From positions 62,001-126,000 of the forward strand of contig BQMF02000170.1 of assembly GCA_027922465.2 (NCBI GenBank): a stretch of DNA of 64,000 bases, written 5' to 3'. Origin of the DNA: Turritopsis dohrnii. Lineage: Eukaryota > Cnidaria > Hydrozoa > Anthoathecata > Oceaniidae. Of this stretch, positions 22,639 through 34,216 are shown in pieces. A program made the translations under genes and the position numbers. Each line of letters starts with the position of its first letter. Position 1 is the stretch's first letter. The notes beneath the pieces are model-generated. The model was not told where the DNA came from. It did not search any database and saw nothing but the letters and a program-made list of their open reading frames with translations.

Positions 22639-23256
22639 CAGTGTGTTTCGTAATGTTGGAAATGGAAATTTTAAAGCTATTTTTTTAAATGAATATACTG
22701 AATTTCAAAACAATTTTTACAGCGTTGGAAAACCATTTTGAAGTTCTTTCTGATAGTATGTTTTTGTGAAAAATGAAAAAGTGGTTTTTGCAAAAATAAG
22801 GAAAATGTAATCGAAAAATGTAATTAAATTTTTAATGATCGATGAAGATGTGAATGAAAAGAAAAGATTTTTTGAAACAGCAATTACAGCAATTTGGAAA
22901 ACAATAAACAAATTTAAGCTGTGTGTTCACGAAAAACGTTAAACTTTTATGTTTTAAAATATCAATTTTGGGGTCTCAGCGCAAACATAAAATTAATAAA
23001 AAATTTGAATGAATTCAGTGTTTTCAAACAATAAGCACGATGTAATTAAACTAATCGACCATTAAAAATTTAATTAAATTTTTCCATGACATTTTCCTTA
23101 TTTTTCAAAACCCACTTTTTCATTTTTCACAAAAATATACTAGCCTAAAGAGCTTGAAAATGGCTTTCCATTGATGTAAAAATTATTTTGAGATTTGGTA
23201 TTTCACTTAAAAAAACTACTTTAAAATTTCCATTTCCAACATTACGAAAGACACTG
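22639..23256. mobile_element. Mariner-type MITE with long TIRs of about 210 bp
   Basis: It starts CAGTGTGTTTCGTAATGTTG and ends with the reverse complement of CAGTGTCTTTCGTAATGTTG. The arms stay alignable for roughly 210 bp (GGAAATGGAAATTTTAAAG..., TGAAAAATGAAAAAGTGG...). TA flanks both ends (22,637-22,638 and 23,257-23,258). The middle of about 180 bp is unique, and the 64-codon ORF inside the left arm is fortuitous. Confidence 0.85.
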
Positions 23257-23259
23257 TAT

Positions 23260-24180
23260 ATTAGAGACCTATTTTGTTTGTGTATTGCAATTTAGTTTTG
23301 AAATACCTCCACCATTTTATGATACATGATAACACAACTCATTAAACTATTCGTCACAATGTAAAACTTGTCCAACCATGGGTCTGCTTATTCTCAGTCT
23401 ATTGTGGGACATTTATCATAGTCAGAACTACTTACTAGTTAGCATATTTAATTCTGTAAATAATTACATATGAGTATGAATGATATGAATGTTTGGCCTT
23501 CCTGTATTTGAAATCTATATGGTAAACCTAGATAGCAAAAACATATGCGTTGAAAATGCATAAATTAAAACCCAGAGCCGATGAAATGTCTTCTTTGCTG
23601 CTATCTGGCAACGGGATTGGACTACCACTAGCAATTTCAGATATACTGACTTATGATTACATCAATGCATAACTTTCAGTATAATCTATGAAAGTCTCTT
23701 TCATTTTATGACCAGCGATTGCCAAGAAAACGCGATAAATGTGCCGTTTGACGCTTTTCGCTAATATTATTCTAAGAACTAGTTAGGTCAAGCCATGAAA
23801 GTGGTTTTGGCATTTATTTACTTGCGGGCGATGTATTTATTTATTTTATTTTTCAATGAGGTTCTCGCTCAGTAGGTCTTTGAGCATTTAAAACACTGAT
23901 TTGGATTAAGGAGGCTGTGATGAGACGGGACGCTCAACTAAAAAATCACTGTAGACATCACACCTACTCTTGTGCTATGAACCATTCAGTTAGAGAAGTA
24001 TTAAACAGTGTCATAGATTCTGGCATGACTTGGTCCGCGATTTCACTAACGACTTCCTACACAGGAATCGAGCACACTAATACTAGGCTCTCAGTCCCTA
24101 TGCAAAGTGCTCAAAGTGTCAGTGTACAAAGGTTTATGCGTCCGACGTGGAAGTGAATTTAGCCATCTATTATCAGTTAA
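23260..24180. other. No recognisable gene
   Basis: Non-coding AT-rich sequence. The 79-codon ORF at 23,917-24,156 has no recognised domain. Confidence 0.45.
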
Positions 24181-24199
24181 CGGCAGATACTGTGAGCCC

Positions 24200-25170
24200 T
24201 ATGAACCTATGAAAGTTAATCAGACATTAATTTAATTTTGGTCGACCTAAGTAGGAAAAATTTGACTTGGTCGACCTAAGAGTGATTTGTACTAAGTATG
24301 AATTAAAATCACAGCATTTCATTACAAAATCGCAGGACTTAAGATCTTCGCAAGTTTAATTTGTTGATTGTATGTAGTATGGTTTTAACAAGAGGCTGAT
24401 TAGTCTATGAAAGTCATTTATACATTAATTTACTTTTGGTCGACCTAAGTAGGGAAAATTTGACTTGGTCGACCTAAGAGTGATTTGTGCTAAATATGAA
24501 TTAAAATAACATTATTGCATTACAAAATCGCAGGACTTAAGATCTTCGCTAGTTTAATTTGTTGATTGTATGTAGTATGGTTTTAACAAGAGGCTGATTA
24601 GTCTATGAAAGTCATTTATACATTAATTTACTTTTGGTCGACCTAAGTAGGGAAAATTTGACTTGGTCGACCTAAGAGTGATTTGTGCTAAATATGAATT
24701 AAAGTAAAATATTTCATTGCAAAATTGTAGGACTTAAGATCTTCGCTAGTTTAATTTGTTGATTGTATGTAGTATGGTTTTAACAAGAGGCTGATTAGTT
24801 ATGAAAGTCATTTATACATTAATTTACTTTTGGTCGACCTAAGTAGGGAAAATTTGACTTGGTCGACCTAAGAGTGATTTGTGCTAAATAAGAATTAAAA
24901 TCACAACACTTCGTTACAAAATTGTAGGACTTAAGATCTTTTCTAGTTTCATTTGTGGATTGTATGTAATATGGTTTTAACAAGCGGTTGATTAGCCTAT
25001 GAAAGTGATTCATACATTAATTTATTTTGGGCGACATAAGTATAGAAACTTTGACTTCGTCGACCTACTAGTGATTAAATGTAAATATGACCACACACCA
25101 TCTTATTACAAAATTGCAGGACATGGAATCTTAGCTAGTTTCATTTATTGATTGATTGAATTTTTGGTAT
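24200..25170. repeat. Satellite-like tandem repeat, unit about 198 bp, five copies
   Basis: GGTCGACCTAAGTAG-type words start at 24,240, 24,438, 24,636, 24,832 and 25,029 (spacing 198, 198, 196, 197). Each unit has two GGTCGACC palindromes about 30 bp apart, then AGAGTGATTTGTGCTAAATA, GCAGGACTTAAGATCTTCGC and ATGTAGTATGGTTTTAACAA. The middle three copies are nearly identical and the outer ones degenerate. Single related units lie near 5,200-5,240 and 26,115-26,150. Confidence 0.92.
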
Positions 25171-25399
25171 TGTTTTACGTGACTAGCGTTGCTCAGTTGC
25201 TATTGCATCTGCTTTCCAGGATGAGCCACAGCTTAGGTTGGATGTTCCGAAGTATTTGACACTCTCATGAGTGACACAAACCCAATCAAGGGTCTGTGCT
25301 CTTCTGGATGAGCTTCCTGCAACACCCGATGTATCTACCCAATTTCCCTCGCATGGCATGGGTCGACCCGGCGCTATACATGCACTCGCACATGGTGAA

Positions 25400-25590
25400 T
25401 CGCTGCCATGGGAAATTGAACCCAGATCTCTCGCATGAAATACGGAAGTGGTAACCACTATACCACGGCGCCAACAAAATAACCACTCATAACCACTAAA
25501 ATAAAATCGTTAACTAAAGGTCCAAACTAATTGCGACCAACCCCGACGTTTTCTTGACGTCGATTAACGTCGTTTATTAACTGGTATGTG
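25400..25590 (-). repeat. tRNA-like module plus GACGTC body, third member of the CCCAG family
   Basis: On the minus strand from 25,585 the order is CCAGTTAATAAACGACG, CGACGTCAAGAAAACGTC, GGTCGCAATTAG, then GGCGCCGTGGTATAGTGGTT (box A, from 25,472) and GGGTTCAATTTCCC (weak box B near 25,415). The body words match 5,640-5,720 and the tRNA-like head matches 5,932-6,003. Confidence 0.6.
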
Positions 25591-25594
25591 TAGT

Positions 25595-26300
25595 ACAAAA
25601 TTTCAGAAGGTACACACAAAAATGAATTTTGCCTTTTGTGATTATAGCTGTTGTCAAGCTATTTTAATTGCTTATCAAGTCAAATCCATGTGTCATTAGT
25701 AAGCTACAGCTTGAAAGGACATTTGTCAAAACAATTTTAAAGATGTTTGTGTTGGAGTCGGCATTCCTTTTTTTGACCAATTTAACTAGGGAATTCTTTT
25801 ACTTCTTTCACACATTTAGAACGTTAGATTTTGAATCATTGCTGACTGGCCCAATTATTTTACTGATAATGAATCCACTCAATCACATTGTGTTTCGGAA
25901 ATTTGAATCAAAAGGGTTAAGTTTGCTAATAACTCCATCGTATCTTTCAGATCCGTTCCAAAATTTGAGTGATCCTGTTATATTCCTGAGAAATCAAGTA
26001 TACTGGACCTCTATAATAGGGAAATGACTCAAATTTTAAATTGGCAACTTTAAATAACTGAAAAAACTGAAAGTGTTTCGAATTCCAGTGTTGATACTAC
26101 ATCAAACGCAACCGCGGTCGACCTATGCTCGGCCTCTTAAGTTGACCAGGTAAACGTGAAAACAGTAACATGAAAATTAACAAGTTCCCGTAAAAATGGA
26201 AAAGCTTTATTTCTGTTCCAAAACCTTTTTCTTCATTAACAATGCTCGAATAAAGAATAAGTTAGAATTGGCTCATAATACATACCCCCTAAAAATTAAA
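25595..26300. other. No recognised gene
   Basis: A plus-strand ORF of 119 codons at 25,668-26,027 has no motif I recognise. GGTCGACCTATGC near 26,116 is a stray satellite-like unit. Confidence 0.4.
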
Positions 26301-26325
26301 ATATTAATATTGTCTTACATGTAAA

Positions 26326-28022
26326 TCACCAATCAGAGTCTGAATCTGTTGATTGATCATCACTTGATTCTGAAAAGACAATTTTCTTTTCTGGTTCTTC
26401 TGACACTGACATATTATCAATCTCGAAGTCGAAATCATTAAAGAAACTATGAATGATATAAAGAACATTTTGTGCAACACGATCATCAAAAATATGCATG
26501 TGAGACTTAATATAACTCTTTGAATTAATATATGGTAGGTGATCCAAAATTTCATTAATTATTTCCCCAGACAAACCCGTGACAAGAGAAGCTGGGCTGA
26601 ACATAGCAACATTAGCACATGCTTTATCATGAGCCTGAAGAAGCATTTCTTTGATTTGTTCCTTGGTTTCATCAGAAACATCACGAACTTGATTTTGTGA
26701 ACATTTTACAGAGTTTCCCTCAGAATCAATTTCAAACAGCATAATGTTATTTTTAACACAATCAGGAATACATGCACATTTTTTCGCACACTGAGAACAA
26801 CATAAATGAAGAGGTGTCACAGGTGTGATATCCACATTGTCATTAAATGGAGCATACAAGACTTTTCTCAGACATTCATTTGATTTTAAATATAATTTCA
26901 TATTACTAATAATTTGATTTTGGTTATGACAAGTATTGTATAAGATGGCATGACACTGTGCTCTAGTACTGCGACCAGCTCTTCCAATTTGTTGACAGTA
27001 ATCAATTAAGTCAAATGCAGGTCCAAAATGAATAACAAATACAACATCTAAAGCATTTATACCACAACCAAGGGCACTGGTAGCAATAATGACTCTTAAT
27101 GATGGATCCTGTGACTCAGTGAGGGATTTCAAAACTTAGGATTTATTTTTTTCTGTAGTGAGACTGTGGTACATACCAATTATCTTTTTAGATTCACTCT
27201 CACTAAGGCCTTTCTTTTCAAGGGTATGAAGGAACTTCTCAAACAACCAACCACATAAAACAACAGTTCGACAGTAAATGATAGTTTTAGGGCAGTTATG
27301 TTTACATTCAATAATGGTATCAATTATCCAGTGCAGAACTTGGAAATCTTTAGCCTGACAATTAAGTTTTGACAATCTTATATTGCGACGATCAACATAA
27401 TGTGATATAATATGAAAATTCTTGGACAGGTTACAGCTTTCCATTACCAACTGGGTTAGATTTGCATCCACAGTGGCGCTTAAGGCAAGAATTGGTACAC
27501 CTTGGCGACAATGTGAACGCAGAACAGAAATTTCCCCAAAAGCTTTACGAAAGGGCTTTTCAGAACCTTCTGAGCATCCCCAAGAAACTTTATGTACTTC
27601 ATCAACCACAATACAAATGAGATTTTCACGAAAAACCTTAGTAGACAAAAGGTCTCTCCATTTTTTAGTGAGCCAAGACTCAGGTGTTCCAAATATGATG
27701 TGATATCTACCACTTGCAATTCCTTCATAATGCTTTCCTTCTAAACTACATGCCTTAATTTTCAAATTAGATTTGTTAGCAGCATCAACTTAACAATAAT
27801 GATGGGTTCAGAAATAATTTCTTTAAGTTGTTTTGTAACACAAGGCAAAAGTTGGTAAATTAAACTTTTGCTATAAGAAGTGGGGAGTACACATAAAGTG
27901 TCTCGCTCTTGACAAATACTTTGAATAGCTTCCAACTGCTTCGTTTTGATAGTAATATCTTTCCGATTTTCAAGATTTACTTTTACAGCATGTAAGAGTA
28001 GCTTATCGCCACTCGCCATCAT
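26326..28022 (-). pseudogene. RecQ-like DEAD/H-box DNA helicase, decayed copy
   Basis: Three minus-strand pieces form one RecQ-type superfamily 2 helicase. The first (28,022-27,762) carries the Q-motif region KTKQLEAIQSICQERDTLCV and a Walker A degraded to LPTSYSKSLIYQLLP, where a Gly-rich P-loop is expected. About 50 bp with motif Ia is then missing and the frame shifts. The second (27,765-27,136) has VVDEVHKVSWG (motif II) and LALSATV (motif III). In-frame TAA at 27,136-27,138 precedes the third (to 26,326), with IIATSALGCGINALDV and YCQQIGRAGR (motifs V and VI) and a Cys-rich tail (HLCCSQCAKKCACIPDC). The lesions mean no active helicase. Such RecQ-like genes often occur in many copies in early-branching animals, and this one may be transposon cargo. 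Confidence 0.85.
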
Positions 28023-28200
28023 TGTTTTTCTTTATATGGCTGCTTTTTCTTAGCGCAGTTAATTCTCAAAGGAACTTTACTTTTTAAACATGGTAAGTTA
28101 GACCATTGCAAAAAATTACAAATCAAATTATGTGAAAAGTGATGAACCAATCAGCGCGCTTTAGCCAAAATCTGACTAAGAGGTTGTACCCAGCTACTCG
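28023..28200 (-). promoter_or_regulatory. Possible promoter region of the RecQ-like gene
   Basis: Upstream of the first helicase codons, the minus strand reads GCGCGCTGATTGGTTCATCA at about 28,141-28,160. This is an inverted CCAAT box in a GC-rich patch unlike its surroundings. No TATA box is obvious. Confidence 0.3.
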
Positions 28201-28489
28201 CCTGCGGCTCGTTGAGTAAGCAGGCTAAGAGTAGATGGGTCTCCTGGCTAGAAAGCTGATGAAACCAATACGATAGTCGCACAAGTGGCAGGAAAAAGAA
28301 AGTGAGAGCTTGGCTTGGTTGTCCCTGCCAAATTTCTTTGCTTTTCAACAAACAGTAAAATTTCTAAAATATTATATGAGGAACTCGTTAATAAGAAGTG
28401 TAAATATAGCTATCTAGAACTTTCTGTAGACAACTATTGCAATAAGCAAATTATAGAGTTCAAGTATAAGTATTCAAGTCTCATTTTCT

Positions 28490-28610
28490 CTTGATTTTCT
28501 AATAAGCGCCGCATTTGAAGGTGCGGCACTTATTAGAGGGCGGCGCTAATTTCGAAATTCAAATTTTAGGTGCGGCGCTTACTGGAGGAAATACAGTATA
28601 TTGACAATTT
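28490..28610. repeat. GGCGCTTATTAGAGG-type repeat fragment with one transposon end
   Basis: AATAAGCGCCGCA, GCGGCACTTATTAGAGGGCG and GCGGCGCTTACTGGAGGAAA lead to TACAGTATA. This resembles one end of a TA-flanked element; the other end is not present. Confidence 0.4.
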
Positions 28611-28916
28611 GTATTTAGTTGATATGATCAACGATCAGAATGCCTAAACATCACAGGAAAGCATAAAAGGCCCAGTCCTAGCTGATAATTACACATTAGA
28701 TATAAAGATCGATAACAATCCAACGTCGTTGTCATCCGTCAATTTTTACATTATTGCTTTCATGAGAAGAAACGCATATTTTTACCTGAAAAAGTATTCC
28801 CTCAGCGCACAAAATAACTCAAATTTGTCCGACGGTGATGATGACCGCTGACATCGCTATTTTGGCGGTCAGAGCTGAAATTCTGACGGTCACATTTCAA
28901 AACAAAAAGCTACTGT

Positions 28917-28962
28917 TTTTGTACTGTTTTGTACTGTTTTGTACTGTTTTTGTACTCTTTCT
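28917..28962 (+). repeat. Short tandem repeat of TTTTGTACTG
   Basis: About four consecutive units of 10-11 bp (TTTTGTACTG) lie inside the left part of the hAT element. Confidence 0.7.
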
Positions 28963-29457
28963 CATTTGCTTCATTAGCCTGCTCACAAAGCATAATATAT
29001 ACTGCGATATTTTCGATATGAAGTTTCTATCTTTCACAGGTTAATAATTGATGAGAAGACAAGAGACACGAACTGTCAAATAATCTCGCCTGCCAGCCGA
29101 CGTCATTTTTTATTTTGTTTTGTTTATTTACAGACACACGAGGCTGTTGGGATATCATTCACGGACCAAACTAACTCCCAGTTCACTTTATTTTTATTCG
29201 AATGAATTGTCATATATTCAGGAAGAGTTTCGACATGAACTTTTTGAATGAATGAAAATTATTTATAGATTTTATGAAATAACAATGAATATCAGACAGT
29301 TTAACAAATTCTATTCTAAAGAGAGTTTCTTTAAATTCATTCGCATTCAGTGCAGTCACGAAAGTTTGTTTATAACGTGACTCATTCATTTTTTTCGGGT
29401 TGAATAAAGTCTAATTTATAGTTATTTTTTATTTGAAGAATAACAGAATAATACACT

Positions 29458-31950
29458 TTAAATTTCCCGTTCTTCCATATCTGAGTTTTCAGACGATTCA
29501 TCGCACAGAGTTGATGGATCAACAACCTCCTTTTCCCTGGCTTTATAGGGGCCCCGGACGGATTGATTGGGACGGCGAGCTTTCACGCTTTCATTCCACA
29601 ATTTTATCGCGGGAAGTGGATCAAATTCCGACAGTGGACATCCTTCCATGCAAATACGAATCTGGCTGAATTTCGGCAATCCGTTTTTATTCGATTCATT
29701 AACGAGAACAACCTTTCTATCTTGGCATTCGACACAGGAAGTGTAAACAACAACTTGACGAGCAACAAAATGCCACCCCATTCACTAGCTTTACTAGATT
29801 CAAATATTTTTCGCCACACAACTCGATATGATTTCGTTTCGGTGCCCAGATATTTTGTTGCATGAGCTCTTAATTCATGCCACTGCTGGAGAATTTCAGA
29901 AACACTGAGATTACATCCACTTTTTCTTAAGAGCTCTTCAATGCCATCATCTAAAAAATCGATATCCTCTTCCCCTCGGGTCCAGCCCTCTGTGTTGAGC
30001 AAATTAACCGAATATTGTTGTGGTATGTTACTTTTTGTCTCCAAACGGATTTCAATGGCTGACTTTATCAATGACACCCATTGATTTTTCAACCGTTCGA
30101 CATTCGATTTACCTTCTTGGAAGGATTTTAAATGAATGTCTTGGAAAACTCCATCATCGCTTGTATTGCTCAAGAATCAAAAATTCCCTTCGCTCGATAC
30201 GGGCAAGTTGATTTTTCGCTTGCTTCAAGCCATTCGTGCGAACAATTTCATCGACTTGATCAAGTTGAAATGTTTTCGATAAAAGTTTTGCAGGAGTCAA
30301 AACTTCAATGGATAAACAAGCGAGTAGCGGTATCCTTGCTTTTGTCCATTTACTGTGCCCTCCCTTGAATTTCGCTCGCTCAGCTGATGCGTAACTTCGG
30401 TCTTCCGCAAGGCTTTCCAAATGCTGCATTAAAACGCCGTATTTGTCGACAATCACTTCTAGCGCAGATATTTTGTGCGAGATCCATTGTGTTCCTATCA
30501 TGAATCATTTCAAAAATTAATCATACGCATTTTGATCTTCATAGTTGGCCTACAGTGAGAAGGGGGGAGGGGGTCAGTTTTGATATCCTAAGCTCAGTTA
30601 AATATTAAATTTTTTGTGATAAAAGAAAGATCAAATAAAGAGAGAGCGACTCAAAATAATTACCAGAAGCTTTTTTCGGTTTGAAGGCACCATCAGGAAA
30701 ATCATCGTAGATCTCAACTAATTCCTTCAGCTGACGAAGCTTCTTAGGGGATCTTTTATACAAATAATACATTCGTAGTATGAGTTCGTCAACATCCTCG
30801 AATGCAGTTCCGGTTAAACTATCTTTCAGGGCAAGCTCTAACCGGTGAGCTACGCACCAACCAAACGTTAACCACTTATTTTCATTCTGCAACAATGTTT
30901 TTACGCCCTCTTTTTTTCCACTGTTTACGGAAGCCCCATCAGCACCAAAACCAACTAATTTTGACAAAAAATTGTCTTCTCCAATTTCTTTAAAACTTCC
31001 CCGTATCGATTCATATACACTGGCAGCATCCGCCCCTTTTAAATCCATTAAACTCAAATACTTAATGTTTATTTGAATTTGATCAGTTCCTGGAGGTACG
31101 GGATCGAATGTTAAAACAAACACACCCTCTTTTTCGATCATGCTGGCATCCTTTGATCCATCTGTTAGAACACTATAAAACGGTACACCGTCCAATTTGG
31201 TTTTCAAATTTCTCGAGATAGCCAAAGCAGTATAGTCAATGATGACTCCAGCAGTGACTTAATTCCTATATGCGGAACCCAGTTCCACACCATGACGCTG
31301 CTCTAATTCTAAAAGCTTAGAGTACTTTGAAATAGGGAGCTCCTCTTTCGCTATGAAATAAGCAGTGTCAAATTTTTTTTAACTTGTTCTAGGTCTTTTA
31401 TCTGCATCACTTCAATGCAATTAATAATCCCCCCTTGGGTGCCACTAACTAATATTTCGCTCCGTTCGTGAGCAGATTGACCTTTTTCTCTGAGGCTTAA
31501 TTCATACGCTTTTTTATGGGGTTCTGATTCAGCGTGTTCCAAAGCAGCACTCAATTGCAGACAACGACTACCTTGTCGGGACCATGTTTCGCTGAAACCT
31601 TTAATTGACATTATTCGATTCTCAAATTTTTGACAAATCAAACAATTCATGAACGCAACATTATTTTTTATTTCCTCACTCGGTTTAATGCTTAGCCAAT
31701 CTCTTCCATCATACTTTGCTAGGCTAGTTTCCTTCCACTTTTCGGCAGTGGAAACAAGTAAAATTCTCGGCGTGTTTGATGTTTTTGGTTTTTTAATCTC
31801 TACAGTTTTTTTCAGCTTGCTTTTCCCCCCGAAAAATGCTGCTATATTCGTTTGTTTTTCGGTAACCGGCACCACAGGGACAGATTCTGACACGATATCA
31901 ACATCGTCATCTGGGGAGTGACATCGTTTATTATTTTGATTTTTTTCCAT
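29458..31950 (-). pseudogene. hAT transposase, multiple frameshifts and a nonsense codon
   Basis: From 31,950 the protein opens with an acidic/Lys-rich region and a zinc-finger-like block (MNCLICQKF...AALEHAESEPHKKA) like the TTF/BED-type fingers of hAT-derived ZNF862-like proteins. The RNase H-fold core follows (VLTDGSKDASM, VGFGADGASVNSG, GWCVAHRLELALKDS). The C-terminal hAT dimerisation domain is LPVSNAKIERLFSLMNRIKT. An intron fits at 30,663-30,495 (CTTCTG/GTAATT to ATAG/GAACAC), restoring ASGTQW. Lesions: a frameshift in an eight-A run near 31,375, TAA near 31,260, and frameshifts near 30,175 and 29,655. Its product would cut and paste the 28,803-32,661 element, but this copy cannot make it. 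Confidence 0.9.
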
Positions 31951-32845
31951 GATTATAATGGAATAACAAAATTGAATATGATAACGAACTTGAATAAATA
32001 CGATGGAAATAAATTAATTTGTGATCGAACAACCAACTAGATGCGGTAACGAACTTGAATACGATGAAACCACGTTTAGATTATTGATATGATGAATAAA
32101 TAACTGACGATGATTTAAATATAAATAACGAGCGAAATAACTGACGATGATTTAAATGTAAATAACGAGCGACTGACGATTGAAATATAACTGACGATTG
32201 AAATATATAACTGACAAGCAACGATTTTCAAAATTCAAGATTATTTTATTGTGAAATCTACTTATCAAATGATTCTTCCATATTATGATAGAACAAAAAA
32301 CGTTTGAACATTCTAAAAGAAAATAATTTCGAACGAGGCCGCGTGTGGGAATTTGAATGAATGAGAAAGTAAATATAAACGCGAACAAATATGTTTTGTT
32401 GAAATAAAATGTACAAGGCAGCTGTTAGTTCGAAGATATATTTGCAAATGAATCACGATCATTAAATTTTTAAATAATATGACGAAAGCGGAACTTGATT
32501 AATCCATTGAGCTAAGTAGATTTTCATCCATATTAGCTTGCCTCGCTCTTCACATTCTTTAGTCATGGCGGTCAGGAAGAATGGCTGAATGAAAAGTTTG
32601 CCGTTCAAAGGTGAGATTCTGGCGGTCAATGACCGTTGACCGCCCGTTATTTTGTGCGCTGTTCCCTGTCAGAAACTTTAAGCTCTTGAAACAAGCAATC
32701 ATATTCTCCAAGTTCATCCCTTTTTTGAATATTTCTCGGACCCAAAACCGCTTCTTCCTTTTATCTTTTCTCAGCTTTCAGCTTTCCATTTTTAAGCTGA
32801 TGTCTCCTTCTCCGAAGCATCAGTGCCAAAAGCTATGGAGTTAAT

Positions 32846-33110
32846 TCGGCGCCAAAATCTCGTTTGTCAAGTCGTCGAATCGTTTTAGAAGTTAACACGG
32901 TTCACAATAAGTCGACATTCAAGTCGTCGAGTCGTTTTAAATGAACACTAGCTTTTCAAATGAAGGTGTTTTTGAAGTTTGTTCGTTTCAGATGATGACG
33001 CGTTGTTCAAAATTTGTCGGTCTTTCATATCAAAAACTACTAAAATTTCATGATCTGTTTATTCCAAATGACACTATTCGTGAAAACAGGCGATATATGG
33101 TGTTCCACAC
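32846..33110. repeat. Diverged relative of the 18.2-19.4 kb repeat
   Basis: GGCGCCAAAATCTCGTTTG, GAACACTAGCTTTTCAAATG and GTTCGTTTCAGATGATGAC match 18,210-18,300 with scattered differences. Confidence 0.6.
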
Positions 33111-33164
33111 TAACTGAACATGAACATATTAATGTGAGGTATATATCTGCCTATAATAATCCGC

Positions 33165-33400
33165 AATCGTGTGCAACACATTTAACTTAGAGAGTGATGA
33201 ATGAGTGATGGTTCAAAATCTTCTTAATCGTGGTCATATAGCGGCAGTTCGACCACGCAAAACACATTCACGATTAGTATAATAGCACTCCTCCGTTTTG
33301 TTATTTTTGGTTTGCGCAGTGGAAATCAGCCGAAAAACGTCTAGGAGGAGTGCGAGCAATGCTATCTTCTTCGTTCGAAATTTGTCAACGATCATTTTGT
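33165..33400 (-). repeat. R1 copy D carrying a small CACTCCTCC hairpin insertion
   Basis: Inverted relative of 4,960-5,185 (AAATCTTCTTAATCGTGGTC, TATAGCGGCAGTTCGACC, CACATTCACGATTAGTATAA). Where copy A reads straight through TTGCTCG-TTATACTAATC, this copy has about 65 bp bounded by GCACTCCTCC (33,288) and GGAGGAGTGC (33,346), i.e. a small inverted-repeat insertion. Confidence 0.7.
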
Positions 33401-33529
33401 AAGCAAGAAACTTCGCGAAGAAGGCGTGTTTCTTTTTGTATAGGAATATTTTAATTTAAATTTGATTGTTTTAGGCAGTTTCTGCGAAAAAACGTATCGT
33501 GAAGTGTGGGAGCAAATCAACGAAAGAAC

Positions 33530-34216
33530 TGACGAAAAAAACACAGGTTTGTATGCAAAAAGGTATTGTTATTATTATAAAACGTTTAATTATCGTGTTT
33601 ATTGCTAAACTTTTACTCTTATTAATAAAAGAACACGGGTAGCACGTGTAAGTGAGTTAGTTGTTTGTTTACAATGAAATATCATATTTAGATATACAGA
33701 AGAAGTGCAGTGAAGTTTTTAAAAATTAGCTGCAGAAAGATCGAACGAACAAAAGGTATTATTATAAAACTTAGGTATATGTATATGTATTTGTATTTAA
33801 ATGTATTTAAATGTTTGTTTACGTTTTAGTTATCAAATATTGCTATACAGAAGAAAGTGTAGTGAAGAAATGCAGAACAAAATGATGTTTATTTACACAG
33901 TAAGGAATGGTTTTAATTTAGTTTTGAAAGATTAAATACTATAGCTTTGAATAGATATCTTATTATATGAGTTCTTTCGTTTAGTTTATATGCTACTGGA
34001 TGAAAAACGAAGACGAGAGTAATTTGTTTTGGTAACGCGCGCTATTATTATTTTTATAGTTAGCAAAGAAGATTTGATTTGATTTATTTATTTACAGATC
34101 AATTAAAAATGGTCCCACAGCTATGACTGTTTTCCTTTCTCATTAGCTGTGGAAGTAGGGAACGTGTTATGCTGTCAAATTGTATCTATTGACGATGTTT
34201 GATGCTTTGTCTGCAT
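33530..34216 (+). repeat. Transcription-unit-like repeat, copy 1
   Basis: This stretch of about 690 bp matches, inverted, 58,883-59,510 plus the sequence across two insertions. Both copies share exon-like borders: ACACAG/GTTTGTAT near 33,545 and a twice-repeated module (TATACAGAAGAAAGTGTAGT at about 33,845 and a variant at 33,694) with splice-like AG before and GT after. Later words AACGCGCGCTATTATTA and GTGTTATGCTGTCAAATTG are conserved. No long ORF is kept, so it looks like a non-coding 5' exon region of a repeated transcript. Confidence 0.55.

Larger units (their letters stand above)
28803..32661 (-). mobile_element. Complete hAT DNA transposon
   Basis: The ends are CAGCGCACAAAATAAC (28,803-28,818) and its exact inverse at 32,646-32,661. 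TTCCCT directly flanks both ends (28,797-28,802 and 32,662-32,667), a 6 bp target duplication, shorter than the classical 8 bp of hAT. Sub-terminal GGCGGTCA/GACCGCT words are clustered just inside both ends, as expected for transposase-binding sites. The 3,859 bp element contains one decayed transposase gene on the minus strand. This terminal structure is independent of the protein evidence and agrees with it. Confidence 0.9.

Noticed and set aside
24200..25170. CRISPR-like array
   Set aside because: The units are 198 bp continuous repeats without short repeats separated by unique spacers, in a eukaryotic context.
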